Shown here: positions 39,523-48,139 of the stretch, piece after piece
Layout of the letters: the number at the start of each line of letters is the position of its first letter
Numbering within the stretch: the first letter of the stretch is position 1
NCBI GenBank assembly: GCA_016710525.1
Contig: JADJVQ010000005.1
Coordinates: 1-64,000 of the forward strand
Source: Burkholderiaceae bacterium
GTDB lineage: Bacteria; Pseudomonadota; Gammaproteobacteria; Burkholderiales; Burkholderiaceae_E
Reading direction: 5' to 3'
DNA: 64,000 nucleotides
The notes under the pieces: generated by a model
Seen by the model: only the letters and a program-made list of their open reading frames with translations
The model's database searches: none
Told to the model about the DNA's origin: nothing
Translations under genes and position numbers: made by a program

Positions 39523-40692
39523 TCAATACCCGCGCACCAGGCCCAGGTCGTGCATCGCGATGTAGTTGAGCACCATCTCTTCGGACACCGGCGCGAACTT
39601 GAACAGCCGCGAGTCGCGCCACAAGCGCTCTGCATGCATGTCCTTGGCGAAGCCCATGCCGCCCATGGTCTGCATCGCACGCTCGGTGGCCTTGGCGCAG
39701 GTCTGCGCGGCCAGCAGCTTGGCGTGGTTGGCATCGCTGCCGTACGACTGCCCGGTGTCGAAACGCGAGGCCGCCCGGTGGTTGAGCAGCCGTGCCGCTT
39801 CGTTCTCGGCATGGCACTGGGCCAGCGGGAACTGCAGCGCCTGGTACGCGGCAATCGGGCGGTCGCCGAACACCTTGCGGTCCTTGGCGTAGTCCACCGC
39901 CAGCCGGATCGCCAGTTCGGTGGTGCCCACCAGGCCTGCGGTGGTGACGATGCGTTCGGTGTTCAGCACATCGAGCAGCGCGCGCCAGCCATCGTTCTCG
40001 GTGCCGACCAGTTCCTCGGGCTCGACCCGCATGTCGTCGAAGAACACATTGCAGGAACTCAGCGTGTGGGTGCCCAGCTTGGGAATCTTGGTGAACGACA
40101 GCCCGGCCCGGTCGGTGGGCACCATGAACAGGCTGATGCCGTCGGCGCGCCGCTTCGGGTCATAGGGCCGGGTGCGCGCGACCACCAGCATGTAGCCGGC
40201 GTCGGGCACCGCGGTGATCCAGATCTTCTGGCCCTTGATGCGCCAGCCCTGCCCCTCGGCGCGCGCCTGGGCGCGCATCTCGAGCGTGTTGGATCCCGCA
40301 TCGGGTTCGGTCAGCGCCATGCAGAAATTCAGGTCGCCGGTGATCAGGCGCGGCAGCAGCTGCTCCTTCATCCAGGGCTGGCCGTATTTGCTGATCGAGA
40401 CGCCGCCGAAGATCGGGTTGATCATGAACACCTGGCCCAGGGTGGCACCCGCGCCGGTCGCGCACAGCGTCTCGATGACCATGGCCAGGTCGAGCATGCC
40501 CAGGCCGCTGCCGCCGGCGGACTCGGGCAAGGCCACGCCGCACAGGCCGGCCTGTGCGATCGCCTTCCACATCTCGCTGGGGAAGCGCTGCTCTTCGTCG
40601 ATCCGGCGCCAGTAGTCCAGGCCGAAACGTTCGCCGACCTTGCGGGCGGCCTCGACCATCAGCGTTTGCTCTTCGGTGCGGGTGAAATCCAT
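39523..40692 (-). CDS. Acyl-CoA dehydrogenase, catalytic glutamate not at usual site
   Basis: FAD acyl-CoA dehydrogenase of 389 residues, last gene of the operon. Motifs: NFCMALTEPDAGSNT (about 125-140), IKGQKIWITAVPDAGYMLVV (about 155-175), AYQALQFPLAQCHAENEAAR (about 280-300) and QTMGGMGFAKDMHAERLWRD (about 345-365). The usual YEGT with catalytic Glu is replaced by KFAPVSEEMVLNYI, seen in a subgroup of family members, so the base may lie elsewhere. Start MDFTRTEEQ at 40692, 16 bases after the lipoyl protein's stop. It probably oxidises an acyl-CoA made by the upstream synthetase or dehydrogenase genes. Confidence 0.92.
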   Translation of the reverse strand: MDFTRTEEQTLMVEAARKVGERFGLDYWRRIDEEQRFPSEMWKAIAQAGLCGVALPESAGGSGLGMLDLAMVIETLCATGAGATLGQVFMINPIFGGVSISKYGQPWMKEQLLPRLITGDLNFCMALTEPDAGSNTLEMRAQARAEGQGWRIKGQKIWITAVPDAGYMLVVARTRPYDPKRRADGISLFMVPTDRAGLSFTKIPKLGTHTLSSCNVFFDDMRVEPEELVGTENDGWRALLDVLNTERIVTTAGLVGTTELAIRLAVDYAKDRKVFGDRPIAAYQALQFPLAQCHAENEAARLLNHRAASRFDTGQSYGSDANHAKLLAAQTCAKATERAMQTMGGMGFAKDMHAERLWRDSRLFKFAPVSEEMVLNYIAMHDLGLVRGY

Positions 40693-40708
40693 GGTGATTC
40701 GGCTCCGT

Positions 40709-41101
40709 TCAGGTGGGCAGTCCGCGCGACCGGGCAAAAGCCTCGACGTCTTCGCGTTCGACGCGGCCGCGCGGGCCGCTGCCGGTGACCTCGGCGAGGT
40801 CGATCCCGCGTTCGCGGGCATAGTTGGCGGCGGCCAGGCTGATCAGCGGCCGGCCGGCAGCCGGCGCTGCCCAGGTCGCGATCGGCTCACCCACCTCGAG
40901 CGTGCTGCCCACCGGCGCGATGTGACTGACCATCACACCCGCAGCCGGCGCCTCGAGCTCGGTCACCGCCTTGTCGGTTTCGATCGCGACCAGCGGCTGG
41001 CCGGCGGCGAAAGACTGTCCGGGCGCCACCAGCCATTCGGAGACCATGCCCTCGGTCATGGTGAGCCCGAACTTGGGCATGACGAGTATCTGATCGGCCA
41101 T
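40709..41101 (-). CDS. Stand-alone lipoyl domain plus E3-binding domain protein, no acyltransferase core
   Basis: A 130-residue protein made only of E2 accessory domains. Residues 1-75 form a lipoyl domain with the modified lysine at about K44 in VAIETDKAVTELEAPAAGVM. Residues 86-125 form a peripheral-subunit (E3) binding domain, LAAANYARERGIDLAEVTGS then GPRGRVEREDVEAF. The stop follows at once (RGLPT), 16 bases before the next start, so the ~230-residue catalytic E2 core is absent without sign of frameshift. It is flanked by crotonase and acyl-CoA dehydrogenase genes and lies downstream of E1 alpha and beta. Probably a swinging-arm carrier between E1 and another acyl acceptor. Confidence 0.9.
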   Translation of the reverse strand: MADQILVMPKFGLTMTEGMVSEWLVAPGQSFAAGQPLVAIETDKAVTELEAPAAGVMVSHIAPVGSTLEVGEPIATWAAPAAGRPLISLAAANYARERGIDLAEVTGSGPRGRVEREDVEAFARSRGLPT

Positions 41102-41109
41102 GGCTCGCC

Positions 41110-41916
41110 TCACTCGCCGGTGAAACGCGCCGGGCGCTTCTCGAGAAACGCGGTGCAGCCTTCGTGGGCATCGCGGCTGTCCAGCACCAGGCCGATCATG
41201 GCCTGCTCGTGCGCCAGCGCCGAGGGCAGCGGCATGTCGGCACCGGCCGACAGCGTGCGCTTGAGCAGGCGCAGCACCAGCGGCGACTTCTCGGCGATGC
41301 GCCGGGCCAGGTCCATGGCCTGCGGCATCAGCTGATCCAGCGGCACCACCCGGTTGACCAGGCCGATCCGCAGCGCCTCGGCCGCATCGATGCGATCGCC
41401 GGTGAACATCAGTTCGCGCGCCACGCAGGGGGCAAGCTGGCGGATCATGCGCTGGGTGCCGCCGGCCCCCGGGAACAGGCCCAGCGTGATCTCGGGCAGG
41501 CCCATCTTGGCCCCTTCGGCCAGCAGCCGGATGTCCAGGCACAAGGCGAGTTCGGTGCCGCCGCCCAGCGCCCAGCCGTTGATGGCGGCGATCGTCGGCT
41601 TGTCCAGCGTCTCGACCCGCCGGTACACCCGGTGGATGACCTCCGCGAAGCCGGTGTAGTGGGGCAGGCCCTGACGGGAGTTGAGATCGGCGATGTCGCC
41701 GCCGGCGACGAAGGCGCGTGTGCCCGCGCCGGTGAACACCACCGCACGGATGGTGTCATCGGCGGCGATGCGATCGAGCACCGACTCGAGCACCAGCAGC
41801 GTGGGCACGTCCAGCGCGTTGAGCACCTCCGGACGATTGATCGTGACGACGCCGACGGCGCCTTCGCGGGTGAGAGTGACCGGTGCGCTGGTGTCGGCGG
41901 ATGCGGGTGTGTTCAT
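41110..41916 (-). CDS. Enoyl-CoA hydratase, canonical active site
   Basis: Crotonase of 268 residues. Unlike three relatives in this window it keeps both hydratase glutamates: in ALGGGTELALCLDIRLLAEG and in MGLPEITLGLFPGAGGTQRM. The oxyanion segment FVAGGDIADLN is also present. The ATG at 41916 is preceded by AGGAGCTTCTG and shares one base with the E1 beta stop (TGATG), so translation is coupled. Its product would be a 3-hydroxyacyl-CoA. It is the fifth gene of the 46650-39523 operon and fits a beta-oxidation-like step after the acyl-CoA dehydrogenase. Confidence 0.94.
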   Translation of the reverse strand: MNTPASADTSAPVTLTREGAVGVVTINRPEVLNALDVPTLLVLESVLDRIAADDTIRAVVFTGAGTRAFVAGGDIADLNSRQGLPHYTGFAEVIHRVYRRVETLDKPTIAAINGWALGGGTELALCLDIRLLAEGAKMGLPEITLGLFPGAGGTQRMIRQLAPCVARELMFTGDRIDAAEALRIGLVNRVVPLDQLMPQAMDLARRIAEKSPLVLRLLKRTLSAGADMPLPSALAHEQAMIGLVLDSRDAHEGCTAFLEKRPARFTGE

Positions 41917-42932
41917 CAGAAGCTCCTGGAAGGGTTGCTCGCCAGACATTGGCGCAGCCGCTGCAGCAGCGGCTCGAGTTGCGGACGGGTGGCGGCCTCC
42001 TGGGCCGGTGCGAAGGCGATCGGAATGAAATCGCTGCCGACACGGCCGACCGGGGCGACCAGATCGGCGAAACACAGTTCGGTGATCCGGGCGGCAATTT
42101 CGGCACCGGGACCGAAGGCGGTGACGGCTTCGTGCAGCACCACGCAGCGGCGGGTGCGGGCCACCGAGGCGGCGACGGCCGTTTCGTCCCAGGGCTGCAG
42201 GCCGCGCAGGTCGATCACCTCGACCGAGCGGCCTTCCCTGGCCAGGGTGTCTGCCGCCTTGTTCGCCAGGCCCAGCATCGCGCCGTAGCTGACCAGCGTG
42301 AGGTCGGTCCCGGCGCGCAGGATCCGCGCCTGTCCGATCGGCAGCGGATCGACCGCGGCGATGCCCGGACCCTTGCTGCCGTACAGCCCCTTGTGCTCGA
42401 CGAAGATCACGGGATGCGGATCGCGGATCGCCGCACGCAGCAGATGGTAGGCGTCGCCCGGCGAGCCGGGAATCACCACCTTCAAACCCGGCACGTGCGC
42501 CAGCCAGGCCTCCAGGCACTGCGAGTGCTGGGGTCCGGCCGACAGGCCGCCGCCGTGCGGCGTGCGCAGCACCATCGGCACGGTGAAGCGCCCGCCGAAC
42601 ATGAAGTTGGCCTTGGCGGCCTGGTTGACCAGCGCATCCATGGCCAGGGTGATGAAATCCATGAACATGATCTCGACCACCGGACGCAGACCCGACATCG
42701 CCGCGCCGACCGCCGCGCCGACGATGGCCGCCTCGGAAATGGGTGTGTCACGCACCCGCGACTCGCCAAAGCGCGCCTGCAGGCCGCGCGAAACGCCAAA
42801 GGATCCGCCGGCCGCGCCGACGTCCTCGCCGAACACCACCACCGTGGCGTCGGCATCCATCTCGTCGATCAGGGCCTGATTGATCGCCTGGCCGAATCGC
42901 ATCTCGGAAACAACCGCTGTCTGTTGGGTCAT
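41916..42932 (-). CDS. 2-oxoacid dehydrogenase-type E1 beta subunit
   Basis: Beta subunit of a thiamine-diphosphate E1 component, 338 residues. Motifs: VVVFGEDVGAAGGSFGVSRG (about 32-51), VRDTPISEAAIVGAAVGAAM (about 60-80), PVVEIMFMDFITLAMDALVN (about 85-104), RTPHGGGLSAGPQHSQCLEA and PGDAYHLLRAAIRDPHPVIF. The C-terminal transketolase domain includes LVSYGAMLGLANKAA and VEVIDLRGLQPWDETAV. Start at 42932, three bases after the E1 alpha stop. With E1 alpha it would decarboxylate a 2-oxo acid or acetoin-like substrate and pass the acyl group to a lipoyl arm. Confidence 0.94.
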   Translation of the reverse strand: MTQQTAVVSEMRFGQAINQALIDEMDADATVVVFGEDVGAAGGSFGVSRGLQARFGESRVRDTPISEAAIVGAAVGAAMSGLRPVVEIMFMDFITLAMDALVNQAAKANFMFGGRFTVPMVLRTPHGGGLSAGPQHSQCLEAWLAHVPGLKVVIPGSPGDAYHLLRAAIRDPHPVIFVEHKGLYGSKGPGIAAVDPLPIGQARILRAGTDLTLVSYGAMLGLANKAADTLAREGRSVEVIDLRGLQPWDETAVAASVARTRRCVVLHEAVTAFGPGAEIAARITELCFADLVAPVGRVGSDFIPIAFAPAQEAATRPQLEPLLQRLRQCLASNPSRSF

Positions 42933-42935
42933 GAC

Positions 42936-43841
42936 TCAGCCTTGCGCGGCGACCAGCGCCGCATCGATTTCAGCAGCCACCGACTGGTCGATGGCATCGA
43001 GCTGCGCCTGGGCCACGCCGGCCTCGCGCAGCCGACCGGCAACCCGGTCGATCGGATCGAGCGCACGCGCGGCGACGAGCTGCTCGCCCGGGCGGTACTT
43101 CTGACCGTCGCCCTCGTAGTGGCCGCGGATGCGATGCGTGATGCATTCGAGCAGCCACGGGCCCTGCCCGGCCCGGATCGCCTGCAAAGCGGCACCTGCG
43201 CTCTCGCGCACCGCCAGCACGTCGTTGCCGTCGGCCTGGCTGTAGCTGATCGAGAAGGCTTCGGCGAGCTTGGGCGTGGAGCCGCTGAACCCGATGTGCC
43301 CGGGCGTGAACTCGGACCAGCCGTTGTTCTCGCAGACGAACAGCACGGGCAGGCGCCACAGCCGTGCGAGGTTCAGGCTCTCGTGCAGCAGGCCTTCGGC
43401 ACGCGCCCCGTCGCCGAAGAACACGACGGCCACCGCCTGGCGGCCCAGCACCTGGTGGGCCAGCGCACTGCCCACCGCCAGCGACAGCCCGGCGCCGACG
43501 ATGCCATTGGCCCCGATCATGCCGATGCGGTCATCGGCCACGTGCATCGAGCCGCCGCGCCCCAGGCACAAGCCGCCCGGCAAGCCATGCAGTTCGGCGA
43601 AAAATCCGGTCAGGTCCATCCCTTTGGCCAGCGAATGGCCGTGTCCGCGATGATTGGATGCCAGTGTGTCGTCCGCGCCGAGCAGGTCGCAGATGCCCAC
43701 CGCCACCGCCTCCTGGCCGATGGACAGGTGCAGAAAGCCGGGCAGCTTGCCGGCCGCGAACAGGTCGCGCAGCCTTTCTTCGACGCGCCGTATGCGCAGC
43801 ATGCGCTGGTACAGATGGGTCAGGTCGTCAGTGGGTGTCAT
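42936..43841 (-). CDS. 2-oxoacid dehydrogenase-type E1 alpha subunit (acetoin/pyruvate-like)
   Basis: Thiamine-diphosphate-binding alpha subunit, 301 residues. The TPP motif starts at FFGDGARAEGLLHESLNLAR and ends at LFVCENNGWSEF (about 150-185). Earlier motifs are LHLSIGQEAVAVGICDLLGA, SNHRGHGHSLAKGMDLTGFF and CLGRGGSMHVADDRIGMIGA, typical of acetoin/pyruvate E1 alpha. MTPTDDLTHLYQRML starts at 43841 inside the last codons of the regulator gene (14-base overlap), implying translational coupling. Directly followed by E1 beta. Confidence 0.94.
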   Translation of the reverse strand: MTPTDDLTHLYQRMLRIRRVEERLRDLFAAGKLPGFLHLSIGQEAVAVGICDLLGADDTLASNHRGHGHSLAKGMDLTGFFAELHGLPGGLCLGRGGSMHVADDRIGMIGANGIVGAGLSLAVGSALAHQVLGRQAVAVVFFGDGARAEGLLHESLNLARLWRLPVLFVCENNGWSEFTPGHIGFSGSTPKLAEAFSISYSQADGNDVLAVRESAGAALQAIRAGQGPWLLECITHRIRGHYEGDGQKYRPGEQLVAARALDPIDRVAGRLREAGVAQAQLDAIDQSVAAEIDAALVAAQG

Positions 43842-44976
43842 TGTGTTCGCTCTCGACAGGGGGGCGGCCGGCGTCGGCCGAAGGAGACACGCGCGGCGTC
43901 GCGCCCGGGCGCAGGCCGCAGATCGCCAGCAGCCGGCGTTCGGCGTCGTGGGCAAAAACCTCGACCAGCGCGCCATCGCCGCGCAGGCTGGCCGACAGGC
44001 GGATCGGGGCATCGGAATTTGCGGGCGCCCCCGTTGCCAGCCGCTGGAAGTGGACATCGGCCCACTCCTGGTCGTGGCAATCGGCGGGCCCCAATCCGTT
44101 GCACGCGCCTCGTTCGAGCAGCCGCCGACCCAGCAGATCCATCGCGGCCAGCAGGGACGTGGCGCCACTGGCCGCATCACCACGCGCGAAGTCCGCCCGC
44201 ACGACCCGGCGCACTCCTTCGCCGCTGAAGCGAAGTCGCGCCAGCCCGGCCGATCGGGCCATGCCCCCAGCCGCCTGGTCGCGGCCCCGCGCCGCGCCGC
44301 TGGCACCGCCGGCCAATGCCTGCGCCGCAACGTCTGCGTCCTGCCCAAGCGCCCGATCACGCGACAGCAGCCCGCCGATGAAGACCTTCAGATAGGCCTC
44401 GCGGACAGCCGGCGGCGGACTGCCGGGCGGATTGCCGGCGCCGGACGGGTATCGCATCGCCAGGTACTGACGGGCGCCGAGCAGCATGTAGATGACCGGT
44501 TCGAACTCCGCTTCGCTGATCCCCGTCAGTTCGCCACGCGCGCTGGCCTGCCCGAAGGCCCGCATGTATCCCTGCAGCATGTTCTCCAGATGCGCGGCGT
44601 GGGCGCGAGGCGCGAAGATCTCGGCCTCGTTGAGCACCCGGTAGAACTCCGGGTACTCGGCCATGAACTCGAAGAAAGTGTCGAAGCCGGCGGCTTCCCG
44701 CTCGCGGGTGTCGGTCATGCCCGCCAGCCGAAGCCGGATCGCCGCCAGCAGCTGTTCGCCCAGGTGCGGCAGCAGCTGGTCGAACAGGTCCTGCTGCGAT
44801 CCGAAATGCGTGTAGAAGGTGCCCAGCGCGACCCGGGCGCGCCGGGTGATCCGCCCGATGCTGGTGCCGGCATAGCCGTGCCGGCCCACGACCTTCAGGG
44901 CCGCACCCAGCAGCCGGCGCCTGGTGGCTTCGTTCTTGTCGGGCCGCAGCCGCGGGCCGGTGGCAGCGCGAGTCAT
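43828..44976 (-). CDS. TetR-family regulator with additional C-terminal hotdog-like domain
   Basis: DNA-binding repressor candidate of 382 residues, almost twice normal TetR length. The helix-turn-helix is at about 15-65 (ATRRRLLGAALKVVGRHGYA, then GTFYTHFGSQQDLFDQLLP). A TetR ligand-binding half follows to about 210 (YPEFYRVLNEAEIFAPRAHA, VIYMLLGARQYLAMRYPSG). After an Ala/Gly-rich linker, residues about 255-370 (RADFARGDAASGATSLLAAM; FAHDAERRLLAICGLRPG) look like a thioesterase/hotdog fold, which could bind acyl-CoA. It sits inside the operon between the synthetase and E1 alpha and probably senses a pathway acyl-CoA. The fold of the C-terminal part is inference. Confidence 0.85.
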   Translation of the reverse strand: MTRAATGPRLRPDKNEATRRRLLGAALKVVGRHGYAGTSIGRITRRARVALGTFYTHFGSQQDLFDQLLPHLGEQLLAAIRLRLAGMTDTREREAAGFDTFFEFMAEYPEFYRVLNEAEIFAPRAHAAHLENMLQGYMRAFGQASARGELTGISEAEFEPVIYMLLGARQYLAMRYPSGAGNPPGSPPPAVREAYLKVFIGGLLSRDRALGQDADVAAQALAGGASGAARGRDQAAGGMARSAGLARLRFSGEGVRRVVRADFARGDAASGATSLLAAMDLLGRRLLERGACNGLGPADCHDQEWADVHFQRLATGAPANSDAPIRLSASLRGDGALVEVFAHDAERRLLAICGLRPGATPRVSPSADAGRPPVESEHNDTH

Positions 44977-45057
44977 CGTCGAATGATCGACCCGCCTCCG
45001 TCCGGCGTCAAGATCGACGCGAAAAAAGTGAACGCCGATTCCAACAACGATGAATCA

Positions 45058-46650
45058 TCATTCAGCATCTGGCATCACCTGGTCGCGCAGCACCCGCTTG
45101 AGCACCTTGCCCGACGGGTTGCGCGGCAGGCGTCGCCGATGACCACCTGGCGAGGCACCTTGAAGCCGGCCAGCCGGGCGCGGCAGAAGCGGACGAGCTC
45201 GTCGGCATCCAGCGTACGGCCCGGCGCCGGCACCACCACCGCCACCACGCGTTCGCCCCAGCGCGCGTCGGGCAGGCCGATCACCGCCGCCTCGCTGACG
45301 CCATCGAACGCGTACAGCACCCGCTCGACCTCGGAGCTGGCGATGTTCTCGCCACCGCTGATGATCATGTCCTTCAGCCGATCGGTCAGAAACAGGAATC
45401 CGTCGGCGTCCAGGTGTCCGATGTCGCCGGTTCGGAACCAGTCGCCGTGGAAGCAGGCGGCGGTGCGCTCCGGATCGCGCCAGTAGCCGCGGGTGACCTT
45501 GGGCCCGCGCAGGCAGATTTCGCCGTCGCGCCCCGCCGGCAGCGCCGCGCCGGTCTCGTCTCTGATGCTGATCTCGACATGGGGCGTGGCCACGCCGGTC
45601 GAGCCGATCTTGTCGATCTCGCAGCCGGCACGCATCAGGGTATCGCCCGAACAGGACTCGGTCAGCCCATAGGCGTCGATGTAGCGCGCCGCCGGAAACA
45701 GGCCCGAGAACGCCAGGATTCGCTCGCGCGGCGTGCGCTCGCCACCGCCGATCAGCCAGCGCAGGCTGGTGCGCGCGAAGCGCTCGCGCCCCGGCAGCTC
45801 GAGCAGACGGTTGAGCATCACCGGCGCCATCCAGGCACCCGTGATGCCCTGCTGGTCGATCGCGGCCAGCACCGACTCGGGATCGAAGTCGCGATGCACG
45901 ACCAGCCGCCCGCCCGCCAGCAGCACCGCCACGCCCGGAAGATCGAAGGCGCCGACGTGATACAGCGGGCCGACGACCAGCAACCGGTCATGCGCGGACA
46001 GGCCCAGCGCCAGGATGTGGTCCAGGCACTTCCAGTAGAAGTTGCCGTAGCTGTGCATCACGCCCTTGGGGCGATCGGTGGTGCCGGACGTGTACATCAG
46101 GCGAAAGAGTTCGTCCGGGTGCAGCGGCGGCTGCGGCGGCGAAGGCACCATTCCCGCCGGGCCGGCAGGGCGACCGGCGCCCGGAGCCGCACCGGCCTGC
46201 GCCCGCCTCTGCGCCCGCCTCTGCGCCTGCGTCCGCGTCCGGCGGCACGAATGCCCGCAGGGCGTCGCACTGCGCGGCCTCGTCGACCCGGCGAACCGGC
46301 GAGAAGCCCTCGGCACCGGCCGCCAGGTCGTCGTCGACGACCAGCAGGCTCGCCCCCGCGTGAGCCAGGATCCAGCGGACCTCGTCGTGGGCCAGGCGAA
46401 AATTGATCGGCAGCAGCACCACGCCGATCCGGCTGGCCGCCAGGGAGAGCTCGATGAAAGCCAGGCTGTTGCGCATCAGCAGCGCCAGCACCTGACCCCG
46501 TACGAGCCCCTGATTTTGCAGCGCCGCAGCAAGGGTCGTCACCCTCGCGTCCAGCGTCTGATAGCTGATGGCATGCGGGCCGTAGACGACCGCGATTTGC
46601 TGCGGCGCATTAAGCGCATGCCACGCGATCGCGGCCCCGAGGTCGATCAT
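45058..46650 (-). CDS. AMP-dependent acyl-CoA synthetase, two frame breaks, repetitive linker
   Basis: First gene of the operon, about 530 residues, activating an acid to acyl-CoA. Start MIDLGAAIAWHALNAPQQIA. The AMP-binding loop is LMYTSGTTDRPKGVMHSYGN (about 190-210). Later motifs are YIDAYGLTESCSGDTLMRAG, GDWFRTGDIGHLDADGFLFL and SGGENIASSEVERVLYAFDG. A low-complexity linker (ADAGAEAGAEAGAG) near 46180-46260, encoded by repeated GCCTCTGCGCCC-like units, contains the first frame break. The second lies near 45127; correcting it gives NPSGKVLKRVLRDQV and a stop at 45058. Divergent from the Liv-type ABC transporter. Confidence 0.88.
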
Positions 46651-46691
46651 GACGAACCTCCCATTGACTGGAATGCAGATTCACACAATCT

Positions 46692-46705
46692 TGAACGCTT
46701 GTTCA
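46692..46705. promoter_or_regulatory. Perfect inverted repeat in divergent promoter, candidate TetR operator
   Basis: TGAAC-GCTT-GTTCA lies 42 bases upstream of the acyl-CoA synthetase start and 135 bases upstream of the ABC receptor start. Its size and symmetry suit a TetR dimer, and the operon encodes a TetR protein. No experimental link; inference. Confidence 0.45.
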
Positions 46706-46839
46706 TCTTGTGCGCAAGAAAGTTTGCGTCGGGCGATTGTGCCACGCATACTCGCGGCTGTGAGGTGAACGCCGCTCCCGCTGTCGGCCGGGCGCAAGGC
46801 GCACCCGCAGCCCATCTCAGCAGACTCGGGAGGAGACAA

Positions 46840-48123
46840 ATGAAAAGCATCCCCAACAGCAGCACCGGCCAGCCCGCGCGCGCCTCGCGCCGTGCCCTGG
46901 TCAAGGCCACCGCCGCGGTTTCGGGCGCCAGCGCGCTCGGGTTCCCGATGATCTCGCGGGCCCAGGCCAAGCCGATCAAGGTCGGCATGCCCACGATCCT
47001 GTCGGGCCGCGTCGCGCAACTTGGCACCTCTGCACGCAACGGCGTGATGATGGAGGTCGAGAAGTTCAATGCAGCCGGTGGGCTGGGCGGACGGCCGATC
47101 GAAATGGTGATCCGCGACTCCAAGGGAACGCCGCAGGAGGCGGCCCGGGTCTCGCGCGAACTCATCAACAGCGACGGCTGCGAAGTGCTGTTCGATTGCG
47201 AGGCCTCTTCCGGCGCGTTTGCCGTGCACGAAGTGGCGCGCGACCTGGGCGTGCTGTGCATCCACAACCTGTCCGAGACCTCGTCGCTGTCGGCCGACCC
47301 CAAGCTGCGCATCCCGAACGCCTTCCGGGTGGCGCGCCAGGGCATCCACGACTCGATCGCCGGCGCGGCCTACGCGGCCAATGTGGCCAAGGCCAAGAAC
47401 CTGCGCCGCTGGATGACCTGCGGCCCCGACTACGCGTACGGCCGCGACGCCACCTCCCAGTTCGTCGACTACCTGAAGCGCTTCAATCCGCAGGTCGAGT
47501 TCATCGGCGAAGCCTGGCCCAAGCTGTTCCAGCCCGACTACACCGAAGTCATCACCAAGATCCTGCAGGCCAAGCCGCAGGCGCTCTACTCGTGCCTGTG
47601 GGGCGGCGACCTGACCTCGTACATCGACCAGGGCAACATCTATGCGCTGTTCGCCTCGCTGCAGTTCTTCGCGGTCAACATGGCCGACTACACGGCGCTC
47701 ACCGTGGTCAAGAACCTGCCCCCGGGAATCCACTCGGGCAACCGCTACATCGTGTCCTTTCCCAAGACGGCGGCCAACGCAGCCTGGGGCGAGGGCTACC
47801 GCGCCAAGTACAAGGAATACCCGACCAACTGGTCCTGGGAAGCCGCCACCGGCATCCATTTCCTGACCGCGGCAATGAAAAAGACCAATAGCGTCGACAC
47901 CAAGAAGATGTCCGATGCACTGCGCGGCATGAAGATCGACTCGCCGTTCGGCGCCGACGGCACGCTCACCATGCGCGCCGAAGACCAGACCCTGATCGGC
48001 TACGCGCTGGGCTGGGGCACGACCATCGCGAAGGAGCCCTACGTGCCCACCGTGGTGCCGGGCGACTGGAAGCAGATCCTCGAACTCGAGGCCGAGTGGA
48101 AAAAAACGATGAAGTACACCTGA
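46840..48123 (+). CDS. Liv-type ABC transporter substrate-binding protein
   Basis: Periplasmic type I binding protein of 427 residues. A twin-arginine-like leader (ASRRALVKATAAVSGASALG) ends near ISRAQA. The mature domain starts IKVGMPTILSGRVAQLGTSA and continues VEKFNAAGGLGGRPIEMVIR, as in LivJ/K proteins. TCGPDYAYGRDATSQFVDYL is the second lobe. The ATG at 46840 follows GGGAGGAGACAA. It heads a five-gene transporter operon and diverges from the acyl-CoA synthetase operon, so the ligand may be the carboxylate that operon degrades rather than a branched-chain amino acid. Confidence 0.93.
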   Translation: MKSIPNSSTGQPARASRRALVKATAAVSGASALGFPMISRAQAKPIKVGMPTILSGRVAQLGTSARNGVMMEVEKFNAAGGLGGRPIEMVIRDSKGTPQEAARVSRELINSDGCEVLFDCEASSGAFAVHEVARDLGVLCIHNLSETSSLSADPKLRIPNAFRVARQGIHDSIAGAAYAANVAKAKNLRRWMTCGPDYAYGRDATSQFVDYLKRFNPQVEFIGEAWPKLFQPDYTEVITKILQAKPQALYSCLWGGDLTSYIDQGNIYALFASLQFFAVNMADYTALTVVKNLPPGIHSGNRYIVSFPKTAANAAWGEGYRAKYKEYPTNWSWEAATGIHFLTAAMKKTNSVDTKKMSDALRGMKIDSPFGADGTLTMRAEDQTLIGYALGWGTTIAKEPYVPTVVPGDWKQILELEAEWKKTMKYT

Positions 48124-48139
48124 GCGGCGGACCCGCGCC

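Noticed and set aside
41883..44228. Long plus-strand ORFs opposite the E1 genes
   Set aside because: The minus strand carries well-conserved E1 alpha, E1 beta and TetR motifs; the plus-strand products match nothing.
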